In this document: positions 43,938 to 53,048 of the stretch, piece by piece | How positions within the stretch are numbered: the stretch's first letter is position 1 | Layout: every line of letters begins with the position of its first letter | Source: Flavobacterium sp. CFS9 | GTDB taxonomy: Bacteria; Bacteroidota; Bacteroidia; Flavobacteriales; Flavobacteriaceae | Direction of reading: 5' to 3' | Length of the DNA: 64,000 bases | Assembly (NCBI RefSeq): GCF_041154745.1 | Contig: NZ_AP031573.1 | Span: 4,030,001 to 4,094,000, forward strand | Program-made: the position numbers and the translations under genes | Notes under the pieces: generated by a model | Databases searched by the model: none | Told to the model about the DNA's origin: nothing | What the model saw: the letters and a program-made list of their open reading frames with translations, nothing else

Positions 43938-43976
43938 AAAAGAGACTGTTTAAAAATTTAAACAGTCTCTTTTTAT
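43938..43976 (-). terminator. Terminator of the OmpA-family gene
   Basis: AAAAGAGACTGTTTAAA and its full complement make a 16-bp stem. Both arms are nearly the same as the aguB terminator (AGAGGCTGTTTA), only one base different in the core. It is 16 bases after the stop on the minus strand. Confidence 0.88.
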
Positions 43977-43992
43977 ACTAGCTTAGAATTGT

Positions 43993-45261
43993 TTATTTCA
44001 CCTGGAAAGTAACTCTTCTTACGATTTGACGCGCTTCTTTTGAGTTTTTGTTCACAGAAGTGTCTTCACCGTTAGCAATTACATTTAGCCTTGAAGCATC
44101 GATTCCTGCATTTGTTGCAATCTTTTTAACTGCTTCAGCTCTTTTTCTTGATAATTCAGTATTGTAACTAGAGTTTCCAATTTCGTCTGCGTATCCAATA
44201 ATATCTGCTGATTTACCAGGATTGTTTTTCAGGTATTTCACTAAGAAATCAACACCAGATAGAGAAGTATTGGTTGGTTTAGAAGAATTGAAATCAAAGT
44301 ATACATTTACATATCCTCCGTTGATTAGTTCTTCAACAGTACGGTTTGTTGGAGCTACTTCACTTCCTTTTTTAGCATAAGTTTTATCTAAGTAGCTTTC
44401 TAATTCATCCGGCACACCATTTTGATTGTTGTCAATAGATTGTCCTTTAGTATTTACAGCCACTCCTGAAATCGTGTTTGGCTCTAAATCATACAAATCA
44501 GCAACACCATCTTTATCGGTATCAATAAGATTAGTCTCAATTGTATTCACTCGGTCTTCTAATTTGTTTAGTCTTTCATTTTCTTCAGAATACCAGTCAG
44601 CATGTTTTGTGTTTTTACCTAAGTAAAACGTCAAACCAACAGATGCATTTAGTAACACACCGTCTAATGAACCGGTAGTAGGAACACCTTTTCCGTCAAA
44701 GTTGTGGTTTTGTCTTCCGTTAACAATTCCGGTAAGATCTCCGGTTAAAGCAACTCTGTTGCTAAGTCTTACTTGTCCGGTTAATCCCATAATTCCGTGA
44801 GCCATATAATCTTTCCCGTCAAAACCTTTATCGCTGCTTAATTGAGAAACACCAAAACCTCCATGGGCCAATAAACCAAAAGTATTTGTCCAGGTTTCAA
44901 AGTTTAAAGCTCTTCCAAGGTTAATAACCCCTTGTAAACTTGCTCTGTAATATTTACTGTCAAACTCCGGAGTGTCTTTACGTTCCTGAAATTGATCGTA
45001 TCCAACATCCAGTTTCAAACCAAATTTAGGATTAAACATATATCTGGCACCTAAATCGGCATGAAATGCACTAAGTGACTCTGTTGAATAGCCAGGTGTC
45101 ATGGCTCTCATCGGTTTGTTTAAACCTCCGTTTAATTCTATAGACCATTTATTATAAGCAGGTTTGTCAATTGAAGACTGGGTCGATGTCGTTGTAGTGT
45201 TTTGCGCACTGGCAGCGATTGATAGTAGTAAAAGTGATACTGAAGCTAATTTCTTTTTCAT
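43993..45261 (-). CDS. OmpA family outer-membrane protein
   Basis: This 422-residue protein has a signal peptide (MKKKLASVSLLLLSIAASAQ), an eight-stranded barrel-like N-terminal region (about residues 30-220), a thrombospondin type 3-like calcium-binding segment (DTDKDGVADLYDLEPNT and DNNQNGVPDELE, about 245-290) and a C-terminal OmpA domain that binds peptidoglycan (VYFDFNSSKPTN, IIGYADEIGNSSYNTELSRKRAEAVKK). It anchors the outer membrane to the cell wall. The ATG at 45261 is used; a TTG three codons upstream is less likely. Confidence 0.94.
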   Translation of the reverse strand: MKKKLASVSLLLLSIAASAQNTTTTSTQSSIDKPAYNKWSIELNGGLNKPMRAMTPGYSTESLSAFHADLGARYMFNPKFGLKLDVGYDQFQERKDTPEFDSKYYRASLQGVINLGRALNFETWTNTFGLLAHGGFGVSQLSSDKGFDGKDYMAHGIMGLTGQVRLSNRVALTGDLTGIVNGRQNHNFDGKGVPTTGSLDGVLLNASVGLTFYLGKNTKHADWYSEENERLNKLEDRVNTIETNLIDTDKDGVADLYDLEPNTISGVAVNTKGQSIDNNQNGVPDELESYLDKTYAKKGSEVAPTNRTVEELINGGYVNVYFDFNSSKPTNTSLSGVDFLVKYLKNNPGKSADIIGYADEIGNSSYNTELSRKRAEAVKKIATNAGIDASRLNVIANGEDTSVNKNSKEARQIVRRVTFQVK

Positions 45262-45423
45262 GATATCCAAATTTTTATTTAATATTATTTTTGAGCCTTA
45301 ACTTTTAAACTCAGGACAAATTTATAGTACGAAATTTAGATAGTGTTCTATTTGGTCTTACATAATTCCCATCTTTTGGGTTTTAATTATGCAAATATGT
45401 TAATGAAATCAAAATATTTGGTC

Positions 45424-45460
45424 AAAAAAAGGGGCTAAATTTAAATTTTAGCCCCTTTTT
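45424..45460 (-). terminator. Terminator of the choice-of-anchor I gene
   Basis: GGGGCTAAA and its complement flank an AT loop, with T-runs on both ends. It is 20 bases after the stop on the minus strand and precedes the OmpA-family gene. Confidence 0.88.
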
Positions 45461-45479
45461 GAAATTGTAAATATGAAGG

Positions 45480-47000
45480 TTATTTTAAATCCGGTTGGTA
45501 TATTTTTACAGTTCCATCTCCTTCACTGCTAACGACTAACAAACTTCTTTTGGTTGGACTTTTAGAAGCTGGAATGAAGAGTATTCCTTCCGGAGCGTCT
45601 CCGGTTTTTACCGTTTGCAAATATTGCGGTGAAGCAGGATTGGTTACATCATAAGTCATAAAAGCATCTGATCTTTCTAAACCTACAAATAAAATATTCT
45701 GAGATCCCATTTTAGCAGAAACAACTGCTTCCGGTTCAGAACCTTTGTCGTCACTTCGTTTATCATCATAAGTTCCAAGATCATTTGTTTTTTTGTCTGC
45801 ATCATTTTTACTGTCATAAACAATTTTTCCGGTATTTCCGTTCCAGATAGAGAAGGAGCGGGCTCCAAAAGCTACCAGTTCATCTAAATCGCCATCACCA
45901 TCTGTATCTCCCATATCTGCGATAAGATTCAGTCTTCCTAGATTGGTTTCCAGTTTCAAAGCAGCAGCATCAGGAAAAGCGGTAGCATCAAGTTTCATGT
46001 CTTTCATTCTTTTAATATCTGCATAGGCTGCATATTCTCTGGCATCACCTTCGTTGGCAGTAACAAAATAAGGAGTGTTGTTAACTGAAAAATGACTAAT
46101 GGCATCCGGCATGTACATTCCTTTTACTTTCCATGGATTAAAAGCAATTTTATCGTCTTTGTCACTAACATCAATAGCATTTTCGGCGGTATTGAAGTTT
46201 TTAAAGCCCAGAGGATAAAGAGCTGTAATGGTTTTAGAGGTCAAATCTACTTTGGCAACACCGTTGTTTTCCTGTAAAGTAACCCAGGCAGTTTTAGAAT
46301 CATCAGATATCGTTATGTATTCAGGTTCAATGTCCTGAGTAAAACTCTTGGCAAATTTTGAAATTCTAAACCCTTCTTTTTTCAAAGCTTCGGCCTGACC
46401 GCTGAAAGAACTGAAATCTAAAGTAGTCACAGCATAGGTAGCCGTTTCAATAATAGAAATGGTTCCGTTTGGATCCTGCGTATAATCAGTGTTAGGCTCT
46501 CCTTCGTTAGCCGTCATGATGTATTTTCCATCCGGTGAAAACGTAATCATATCAGGTAGTGCACCAACAGTAACTTGTTTAATTAAGCTGTAATCGCTGG
46601 TATTAAAAACAACCACCTTTCCATTTCCTTGTTTGTTAAGAGTTGATTCTAAAGCAACCGCCAGTTTTCCATCGTAAACTGCAACACTGTTAGAAGCGCC
46701 TTCGTATGGAGTCAGATCGATTTTACCAATTTTAATGGGTTTTGTAGGATCGGAAATATCAACGACATCAATTTGATTCGTTCCGCTATTGTTTACGATA
46801 AAAAGCCTTTTTGTTTTTTCATCATAAGCCGAAATTTCAGCGGCTGCCTCTCCGCCAATGGTAATAGAACCGATTTCTTTAAAAGAGCCCGGATTTTCGT
46901 TGACTACTACTTCGGATTCCTGATTTTTTGAGGTTTCATCATTATTACAGCTTGCCATAACAAATAAAGCAGCTAATAATGAAAGGCTTACATTTTTCAT
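45480..47000 (-). CDS. Choice-of-anchor I family lipoprotein
   Basis: This 506-residue protein starts with a lipoprotein signal (LLAALFVMASCNNDE, lipobox ASC) and is otherwise a large beta-propeller of the choice-of-anchor I type: FNTSDYSLIKQVTVGALPDMITFSPDGKYIMTANEGEPN, GDARE and GSEPEAVV, with calcium-binding DTDGDGDLDEL. This domain occurs in alkaline-phosphatase-like and surface proteins. I took the ATG at 47000; the longer frame starts with a TTG inside the -7 box (47022-47029). It is a single transcription unit with its own terminator. Confidence 0.88.
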   Translation of the reverse strand: MKNVSLSLLAALFVMASCNNDETSKNQESEVVVNENPGSFKEIGSITIGGEAAAEISAYDEKTKRLFIVNNSGTNQIDVVDISDPTKPIKIGKIDLTPYEGASNSVAVYDGKLAVALESTLNKQGNGKVVVFNTSDYSLIKQVTVGALPDMITFSPDGKYIMTANEGEPNTDYTQDPNGTISIIETATYAVTTLDFSSFSGQAEALKKEGFRISKFAKSFTQDIEPEYITISDDSKTAWVTLQENNGVAKVDLTSKTITALYPLGFKNFNTAENAIDVSDKDDKIAFNPWKVKGMYMPDAISHFSVNNTPYFVTANEGDAREYAAYADIKRMKDMKLDATAFPDAAALKLETNLGRLNLIADMGDTDGDGDLDELVAFGARSFSIWNGNTGKIVYDSKNDADKKTNDLGTYDDKRSDDKGSEPEAVVSAKMGSQNILFVGLERSDAFMTYDVTNPASPQYLQTVKTGDAPEGILFIPASKSPTKRSLLVVSSEGDGTVKIYQPDLK

Positions 47001-47021
47001 TTTTGTGTTTTTTAGTTTTGC

Positions 47022-47029
47022 CAAATGTA
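47022..47029 (-). promoter_or_regulatory. -7 box TACATTTG of the choice-of-anchor I gene
   Basis: On the minus strand TACATTTG ends 21 bases before the ATG. It overlaps the TTG of the longer frame and so fixes the start. Confidence 0.6.
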
Positions 47030-47084
47030 ATTAGCAGATTATGGTCTAGTATTAAGGCTTTATTATTTAATCTTTAACTTAATC

Positions 47085-47193
47085 TGTCAATTGGAAAATC
47101 AGTCAATTAGATAATTGCCAGGTCATTATATTGTTAGATGATCTAATTATCTAATTATCCAATTAGCACATTGTCTAATTATCACATTATCTC
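47085..47193. repeat. Word array AATTAGATAATT / ATTATCTAATT
   Basis: About nine copies of ATAATT and TAATTATC words, in both directions, run through this gap, for example CAATTAGATAATTG, GATCTAATTATC and GTCTAATTATC. The array runs into the aguA promoter region. Confidence 0.85.
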
Positions 47194-47203
47194 ATTATCT
47201 TTG
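47171..47203 (+). promoter_or_regulatory. Promoter of aguA
   Basis: TTG (47171-47173), 22 bases, TATCTTTG (47196-47203). The -33 part lies within the word array, so array changes could affect the promoter. Confidence 0.6.
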
Positions 47204-47229
47204 TGCACTTTCAAATTTAGAATCATTTT

Positions 47230-48270
47230 ATGTCAACAAATAATAGAAGATTTCCGGCGGAATGGGAGAAACAACAAGGAATTGTATTGTGTTTTCCGCA
47301 TAACGGAAACGACTGGCCGGGAAAATACGAAGCTGTTCAATGGGCTTTTGTAGAATTTATTAAAAAAGTAGCCACTTTTGAAACTGTTTTTTTGGTCGTA
47401 GCCGATGAAAAACTAAAAGAAAAAGTAAGTGGAATGCTGGAAATGGGACGTGTGAATCTGGCGAATATTTCTTTTATTGTTCACAAGACCAATAGAAGCT
47501 GGATGCGTGATTCGGGACCGATTATTGTACAAAATGGTTCAAAAAGAGAAGCTTTGAACTTTAATTTCAACGGTTGGGCAAAGTATAAAAACTATCAGCT
47601 GGATAAATTTGTTCCTGCTAAAATTGCCGATTTTATTGATGTTCCGCTTACACAGGTAATGTACAAAGGAAAACCGGTAATTGTAGAAGGCGGTGCAATT
47701 GATGTAAACGGAAAAGGAACTTTACTGACTTCTGAAGAGTGCTTGATGCATCCGACTATTCAGGTTAGAAACGCAGGTTTCACCAAAGAAGATTACGAAG
47801 CTGTTTTTAAGGAATACTTAGGAGTTACCAATGTAATATGGCTGGGTGATGGAATAGAAGGAGATGATACACACGGACATATCGACGATTTATGTCGATT
47901 TGTAAACGAAGATACGATTGTAACGATTGTGGAAACAGATAAAAACGATTCTAATTATAAGCCATTACAGGACAATTTGAAACGTTTGCAAAATGCAAAA
48001 CTGGAAGATGGAAAGTCGCCAACTATTGTCGCATTGCCAATGCCAAAACGTGTAGATTTTGATACGTTAAGATTACCGGCCAGCTATGCGAATTTCTTAA
48101 TTCTGAACAATTGTGTTCTGGTTCCTACTTTTAATGATAGTAACGATCGTGTGGCTTTGAATATACTTGCAGAATGTTTCCCTGACAGAGAAGTAATCGG
48201 TATCAGCTGTATTGATTTTATCTGGGGATTTGGAACATTACATTGTTTGAGCCAGCAAATTCCGGCTTAA
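47230..48270 (+). CDS. aguA: Agmatine deiminase
   Basis: AguA removes the imino group from agmatine to give N-carbamoylputrescine and ammonia. The 346-residue guanidino-group-modifying enzyme has RSWMRDSGP, the acidic and histidine sites EGDDTHGHIDDLCRF (about residues 216-230) and catalytic C339 in GTLHCLSQQIPA. AguB is encoded 3.5 kb upstream, on the other side of the porin and choice-of-anchor genes. Because of the word array next to the promoter, the ATG at 47230 is the first plausible start. Confidence 0.95.
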   Translation: MSTNNRRFPAEWEKQQGIVLCFPHNGNDWPGKYEAVQWAFVEFIKKVATFETVFLVVADEKLKEKVSGMLEMGRVNLANISFIVHKTNRSWMRDSGPIIVQNGSKREALNFNFNGWAKYKNYQLDKFVPAKIADFIDVPLTQVMYKGKPVIVEGGAIDVNGKGTLLTSEECLMHPTIQVRNAGFTKEDYEAVFKEYLGVTNVIWLGDGIEGDDTHGHIDDLCRFVNEDTIVTIVETDKNDSNYKPLQDNLKRLQNAKLEDGKSPTIVALPMPKRVDFDTLRLPASYANFLILNNCVLVPTFNDSNDRVALNILAECFPDREVIGISCIDFIWGFGTLHCLSQQIPA

Positions 48271-48298
48271 TTTTCGAGTTATATAGTTATAATTTTTT

Positions 48299-48360
48299 GC
48301 CACTGATTAATAGGATTGAAATGATTAAAAAATCCATGAGAATCCTATTAATCGGTAGTG
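48299..48360. repeat. Palindrome GCCACTGATTAATAGGATT / AATCCTATTAATCGGTAGTG
   Basis: Left and right arms of about 19 bases are almost fully complementary around 22 bases. It belongs with the family at 7812, 30484 and 43778. Confidence 0.9.
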
Positions 48361-48377
48361 AAAAAAAACAAATAAAA

Positions 48378-48411
48378 AAAAACCTTGTTAGCTGTCTAAC
48401 AAGGTTTTTTA
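48378..48411 (+). terminator. Terminator between aguA and fahA
   Basis: AAAACCTTGTTAG and its complement (loop CTGT) form a 13-bp stem followed by T-rich sequence. It lies between convergent genes and can serve both. Confidence 0.9.
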
Positions 48412-48442
48412 CTTATATATCTTCCGATATGGCAGGATCTCT

Positions 48443-49726
48443 TCATTGTCTCACAAAAGGAGGTAACAATTGGCTTGAAACTTCTCCAAAACCAATACGT
48501 ACTTCATTGCTTTCGCAGTAACCTCTGATGATTACTGTATCACCATCTTCTATAAATTTACGTTCACCTCCGCCATTTAAGGCTATTGGGTTTTTTCCTC
48601 CCCATGTTAGCTCTAACATCGAACCAAAGCTGTCTTCAGTTGGACCGGAAATAGTTCCTGAACCCATCATGTCACCTGAGTTTACACGACATCCGTTTGA
48701 GGTATGATGTGTTAACTGCTGTGCCATAGACCAGTACATGTATTTGAAGTTTGATTTTGAAACTACGGTTTCTTCCTGATTTTCAGGTTTTAAAGCAACC
48801 TCTAAATGAATATCGTAAGCCTTTTTTCCTTTTGTTTGTAAATAAGGAAGCGGGGTAGGATCTTGTTTAGGACCTTTAGTTCTAAAAGGTTCCAAAGCAT
48901 CCATTGTAATAATCCATGGAGAGATTGAAGAAGCAAAGTTTTTCGCTAAAAATGGTCCAAGTGGTACATATTCCCATTTTTGAATGTCACGCGCACTCCA
49001 GTCGTTTAATAAAACCATTCCGAAGATATAGTCTTCCGCTTCGTAAGTTGAAATGTTTTCGCCCATTACATTTACATCTGTAGTGATGAAAGCGGTTTCT
49101 AATTCAAAGTCTACTAAACGGGACGCGCCAAATACCGGGGTATCATGACCGGCAGGTAAAGTTTGTCCCATCGGGCGGTGTACCGGAATTCCTGAAGGAA
49201 CAATGGTAGAACTTCTTCCGTGGTATCCTACCGGAATGTGTAACCAGTTTGGTAATAAAGCATTTTCAGGATCACGGAACATTTTTCCAACGTTCGTTGC
49301 GTGTTCTTTACTGGAATAGAAATCCGTATAATCACCAATTAAAACTGGCAATTGCATTTCGACATCATCAATATTGAAAATAACAATATCGCGGTCTTTT
49401 TTGGAATCTCTTAATTGCGGATTGGTCTCGTCGAAAATATCAGCGATTCGGTTGCGGACTAGTCTCCAGGTTATTTTTCCATAAGAAATGAAATCATTAA
49501 GAGTGTCCTGCATGAACATATCATCAGTCAGATCAATTCCTGCAAAATAGTTTAATTGTTGTAGAGCCCCTAAGTCTATAGCATAGTCGCCAATTCTCGT
49601 TCCTACAGTAACAACATTTTCTTTGGTAAGAAATACACCGAATGGAATATTTTGAATAGGGAAATCACTATTTTCTGGTACTTCTAACCATGATTTTCTC
49701 TTAGTATCGTTAGCGGTTATTGGCAT
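48443..49726 (-). CDS. fahA: Fumarylacetoacetase
   Basis: This enzyme splits fumarylacetoacetate into fumarate and acetoacetate at the end of tyrosine catabolism. The 427-residue protein has an SH3-like N-terminal domain (to about 120) and the FAH catalytic domain with YTDFYSSKEHATNVG, GRSSTIVPSGIPV, FELETAFI, ILLNDWSARDIQKWEY and GTISGPTEDSFGSMLEL, matching the human enzyme in layout. The other enzymes of the route are not in the window. It is divergent from glyA with overlapping promoters. Confidence 0.96.
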   Translation of the reverse strand: MPITANDTKRKSWLEVPENSDFPIQNIPFGVFLTKENVVTVGTRIGDYAIDLGALQQLNYFAGIDLTDDMFMQDTLNDFISYGKITWRLVRNRIADIFDETNPQLRDSKKDRDIVIFNIDDVEMQLPVLIGDYTDFYSSKEHATNVGKMFRDPENALLPNWLHIPVGYHGRSSTIVPSGIPVHRPMGQTLPAGHDTPVFGASRLVDFELETAFITTDVNVMGENISTYEAEDYIFGMVLLNDWSARDIQKWEYVPLGPFLAKNFASSISPWIITMDALEPFRTKGPKQDPTPLPYLQTKGKKAYDIHLEVALKPENQEETVVSKSNFKYMYWSMAQQLTHHTSNGCRVNSGDMMGSGTISGPTEDSFGSMLELTWGGKNPIALNGGGERKFIEDGDTVIIRGYCESNEVRIGFGEVSSQLLPPFVRQ

Positions 49727-49760
49727 GTGAATGTTAATTATTTGTTGAAAAATTCTATGT

Positions 49761-49791
49761 CAAATATATCATAATCTAACAGTTTGACAAA
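49761..49791 (-). promoter_or_regulatory. Promoter of fahA
   Basis: On the minus strand TTTG (49788-49791), 19 bases, then TATATTTG (49761-49768), an almost perfect consensus. The -33 box overlaps the upstream region of glyA. Confidence 0.82.
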
Positions 49792-49801
49792 CGTTTTTTT
49801 G

Positions 49802-49809
49802 TATTTTTG
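49802..49809 (+). promoter_or_regulatory. -7 box TATTTTTG of glyA
   Basis: TATTTTTG ends 25 bases before the ATG. The nearest upstream TTTG (49783-49786) is at a short spacing of 15 and shares the TTTGACAAA palindrome with the fahA -33 box. Confidence 0.65.
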
Positions 49810-49834
49810 CAGGAAATTAACGAAAAACGAAAAA

Positions 49835-51109
49835 ATGCAACGCGACGAACAAATTTTTGACCTTATACTAGAAGAAAAGGACAGACAAATTCACGGATTA
49901 GAACTTATCGCTTCAGAAAATTTTGTAAGTGATGAGGTAATGAAAGCAGCTGGTTCTGTTTTAACTAACAAATATGCTGAGGGGTACCCTGGCAAAAGAT
50001 ACTACGGAGGATGCGAAGTAGTAGACGTAATTGAGCAGATTGCTATTGACAGAGCCAAAGAATTATTTGGAGCTGAATATGCAAACGTTCAGCCACACTC
50101 TGGATCTCAGGCTAATACATCAGTTTACCATGCATGTTTAAATCCTGGAGACACTATTTTAGGTTTCGACTTATCTCACGGAGGTCACTTAACTCACGGT
50201 TCTCCCGTGAATTTCTCAGGTCGTTTGTACCGTCCTGTTTTTTATGGTGTAGATGCTGAAACGGGTCGTTTAGACTATGATAAAATTCAGGAGATCGCCA
50301 CTAAAGAACAGCCAAAATTAATCATCGCCGGAGCTTCGGCTTATTCACGTGATATGGATTTTGCTCGTTTCAGACAAATTGCTGACAGCGTAGGAGCGAT
50401 CTTATTTGCTGATATTTCTCATCCTGCAGGTCTTATTGCTAAAGGATTAATGAATGACCCGATTCCACATTGTCATATTGTTTCTACTACTACTCATAAA
50501 ACATTACGCGGACCACGTGGAGGTTTGATTTTAATGGGGAAAGATTTCGAAAACCCACAAGGTTTAAAAACTCCAAAAGGAGAAATCAGAATGATGTCTT
50601 CTTTATTAGATCTTGCTGTTTTCCCTGGAAATCAAGGTGGACCATTAATGCATATCATTGCTGCTAAAGCAGTAGCTTTTGGTGAAGCGCTTAAAGATGA
50701 TTTCTTTACTTATGCTATGCAATTGCAGAAAAATGCAAACGCTATGGCTGATGCTTTCGTAAAAAGAGGATACAACATTATCTCTGGCGGAACAGATAAC
50801 CACATGATGCTTATCGACTTAAGAAATAAAGGTATTTCTGGTAAAGAAGCTGAAAATGCATTAGTAAAAGCAGAAATTACAGTAAATAAAAACATGGTTC
50901 CATTTGATGATAAATCACCATTTGTAACTTCAGGAATCCGTATTGGAACAGCTGCTATCACTACTCGTGGTTTAGTGGAAGAAGATATGGAAAAGATTGT
51001 TGCTTTAATCGATAAAGTGCTTACAGATCATACAAATGAAGCGGTTATCGAAGAGGTAGCAGATGAAGTAAATGAAATGATGAGCGAAAGACCAATTTTC
51101 GTTTACTAA
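49835..51109 (+). CDS. glyA: Serine hydroxymethyltransferase
   Basis: GlyA interconverts serine and glycine with tetrahydrofolate and is the main source of one-carbon units. The 424-residue PLP enzyme has [55 protein letters not shown] and the PLP lysine in [14 protein letters not shown]. The C-terminus is typical. The ATG at 49835 is used since the frame from 49784 starts with a TTG in the promoter region. It is followed by a word array. Confidence 0.97.
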   Translation: MQRDEQIFDLILEEKDRQIHGLELIASENFVSDEVMKAAGSVLTNKYAEGYPGKRYYGGCEVVDVIEQIAIDRAKELFGAEYANVQPHSGSQANTSVYHACLNPGDTILGFDLSHGGHLTHGSPVNFSGRLYRPVFYGVDAETGRLDYDKIQEIATKEQPKLIIAGASAYSRDMDFARFRQIADSVGAILFADISHPAGLIAKGLMNDPIPHCHIVSTTTHKTLRGPRGGLILMGKDFENPQGLKTPKGEIRMMSSLLDLAVFPGNQGGPLMHIIAAKAVAFGEALKDDFFTYAMQLQKNANAMADAFVKRGYNIISGGTDNHMMLIDLRNKGISGKEAENALVKAEITVNKNMVPFDDKSPFVTSGIRIGTAAITTRGLVEEDMEKIVALIDKVLTDHTNEAVIEEVADEVNEMMSERPIFVY

Positions 51110-51119
51110 AAATAAAATT

Positions 51120-51256
51120 TGAAACTTAATTGTTTCAGGTTTAAAGTTTCAAGTTTAAAGTTTTGTAATGCGGAAATAACGTGAGCCAGAACTTTAAACT
51201 TTTTTTTCGTTCCTAAAGGAACCTGAAACAAGAAAAACCTGAAACAAAATAAACTA
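51120..51256. repeat. Word array GTTTCAGGTTTAAAGTTTCAAG
   Basis: Words of the same type as 24957-25090 (TTTAAAGTTTCAAG, and AACTTTAAAC, CCTGAAAC as complements) fill the glyA-miaE gap. The two arrays are 26 kb apart and clearly related. Confidence 0.9.
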
Positions 51257-51264
51257 AAAGAGAT

Positions 51265-51858
51265 ATGGGCGTATTAAGATTACAACTGCCAACAGACCCG
51301 AGATGGGTGAATATCGTAGAGAAAAATATTGAAGAAATCCTGACGGATCATGCTTGGTGTGAGCAAAAAGCAGCAACAAATGCGATTACGATTATCACTA
51401 ATAATTCTGAGCATCAGGATTTAGTGCAGGATTTATTGGCTTTAGCCAAAGAAGAAATCGATCATTTTGAGCAGGTTCATAATATCATCATTAAGAGAGG
51501 ATTGAAACTTGGACGTGAGCGTAAAGACGATTACGTAAACGAATTGTATCAGTACATGAAGAAAAGCGGAGACGGAAGCCGTGTTTCCGGATTGGTGGAA
51601 AGATTGCTTTTTTCTGCAATGATCGAGGCTAGAAGCTGTGAGCGTTTCAAGGTATTATCTGAAAATATTCAGGACGAAGAACTGGCTGTTTTTTACAGAG
51701 AGTTAATGGAAAGCGAAGCGGGACATTACACTACTTTTATCACCTATGCCCGAAAGTACGGCGTTGGAATTGACGTAGAAAAACGTTGGAGAGAGTGGTT
51801 AGCTTTCGAAGAATCGATTATTACCAATTACGGAAAAGGAGAAACTATTCACGGGTAA
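51265..51858 (+). CDS. miaE: tRNA-(ms2io6A)-hydroxylase
   Basis: MiaE is a di-iron enzyme that hydroxylates the isopentenyl group of (ms2)i6A37 in tRNA. The 197-residue four-helix protein has ligands of the ferritin-like type: HAWCEQKAA (E/H pair), EEIDHFEQVH, SAMIEARSCERF and ESEAGHYTTFI. MiaA, the first enzyme of the same modification, is encoded at 2.9 kb. MiaB, which is needed to make the ms2 group, is not in the window. The gene is preceded by a long word array. Confidence 0.93.
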   Translation: MGVLRLQLPTDPRWVNIVEKNIEEILTDHAWCEQKAATNAITIITNNSEHQDLVQDLLALAKEEIDHFEQVHNIIIKRGLKLGRERKDDYVNELYQYMKKSGDGSRVSGLVERLLFSAMIEARSCERFKVLSENIQDEELAVFYRELMESEAGHYTTFITYARKYGVGIDVEKRWREWLAFEESIITNYGKGETIHG

Positions 51859-51861
51859 GTT

Positions 51862-51955
51862 TACAGTCTACAGTATTCAGTGAACAGTTTTTAGTTTGCA
51901 TTTCATATTTAACAGTTTACATCTAACATTTCACATTTCACAACTCACAATTCAT
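51862..51955. repeat. Word array ACATTTCACATTTCAC
   Basis: TTTACA/ACATTTCACA words run through the miaE-guaC gap, as at 35552, 53597 and 60503. The TATATTTG box of guaC lies immediately after it. Confidence 0.8.
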
Positions 51956-51963
51956 TATATTTG
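51956..51963 (+). promoter_or_regulatory. -7 box TATATTTG of guaC
   Basis: A full TAnnTTTG match 22 bases before the ATG. The region upstream is a word array, so no -33 box can be called with certainty. Confidence 0.6.
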
Positions 51964-51985
51964 AGAGCCACAAAAACGGAAACCT

Positions 51986-53026
51986 ATGAGAATAGAAACT
52001 GATTTGAAACTGGGATTTAAAGATGTAATGATTCGTCCAAAGAGATCAACGCTAAAAAGCAGATCAGAAGTCTCTTTAAAGCAAGATTTTAAGTTTTTGC
52101 ACAGTACTTCAACCTGGTCCGGAGTTCCGATTATGGCGGCCAATATGGATACGGTAGGAACTTTTGAAATGGCCAGAGTTTTAGCGAAAGAAAAACTCTT
52201 TACAGCCATTCATAAACACTATTCGCCACAAGAATGGAAGGTGTTTTTAAAAGATAAGACAGCTGATTTTTATAATCATATTGCGATCAGTACGGGAACA
52301 GGAGTAGAAGATTTTGAAAAAATAAGCCGGATTATTGCAGAGAATCCATTGCTTAAATTCATTTGTATCGATGTTGCAAATGGCTATTCAGAGCATTTTG
52401 TGCAGTTTTTGAAGCAAACCCGCAAACAATATTCCGATAAGGTTATCATTGCCGGAAACGTAGTTACGGGAGAAATGGTTGAGGAATTGCTTTTGGCTGG
52501 TGCCGACATTGTAAAAGTAGGAATTGGCGGTGGTTCTGTTTGTACTACTCGTGTAAAAACAGGTGTAGGATATCCGCAGCTTTCGGCTATTATTGAATGT
52601 GCCGACGCTGCTCACGGTTTAGGCGGACATATTATTAGTGATGGCGGCTGTCAGACACCGGGAGATGTTGCAAAAGCATTCGGTGCGGGATCAGATTTTG
52701 TAATGTTAGGCGGAATGCTCGCCGGACATACAGAGAGTGGTGGAGAAGTGATAGAAATAGAAGGAGAAAAATTCAAGCAGTTTTACGGAATGAGTTCTAA
52801 AACAGCCATGGAGAAACATGTTGGAGGAGTGGCTGAGTACAGAGCAAGTGAAGGTAAAACAGTGCAGGTACCTTTTAAAGGTGAGGTTATCAATACAATA
52901 TTAGATATTTTAGGCGGTTTGCGAAGTACCTGCACCTATGTGGGGGCTTCACGTCTAAAGGAGCTTACCAAACGAACTACGTTTATTAGGGTAAGTGAAC
53001 AGGAAAATCAAGTTTTTACAAAGTAA
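51986..53026 (+). CDS. guaC: GMP reductase
   Basis: GMP reductase converts GMP to IMP with NADPH in purine salvage. The 346-residue IMPDH-family TIM barrel has [28 protein letters not shown] with catalytic C186 (the same number as in E. coli GuaC), [19 protein letters not shown] and [15 protein letters not shown]. It lacks the CBS domains of IMPDH. The GNAT gene 22 bases downstream is in the same direction. Confidence 0.95.
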   Translation: MRIETDLKLGFKDVMIRPKRSTLKSRSEVSLKQDFKFLHSTSTWSGVPIMAANMDTVGTFEMARVLAKEKLFTAIHKHYSPQEWKVFLKDKTADFYNHIAISTGTGVEDFEKISRIIAENPLLKFICIDVANGYSEHFVQFLKQTRKQYSDKVIIAGNVVTGEMVEELLLAGADIVKVGIGGGSVCTTRVKTGVGYPQLSAIIECADAAHGLGGHIISDGGCQTPGDVAKAFGAGSDFVMLGGMLAGHTESGGEVIEIEGEKFKQFYGMSSKTAMEKHVGGVAEYRASEGKTVQVPFKGEVINTILDILGGLRSTCTYVGASRLKELTKRTTFIRVSEQENQVFTK

Positions 53027-53048
53027 TAAAAGTATTTTAAAATAGAAT

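Noticed and set aside
43742..43981. 79-codon frame between aguB and the OmpA-family gene
   Set aside because: It runs over two terminators and a palindromic word array and has no protein-like pattern.
47001..47024. TTG start of the choice-of-anchor I gene
   Set aside because: It overlaps the -7 box; the ATG at 47000 begins the lipoprotein signal.
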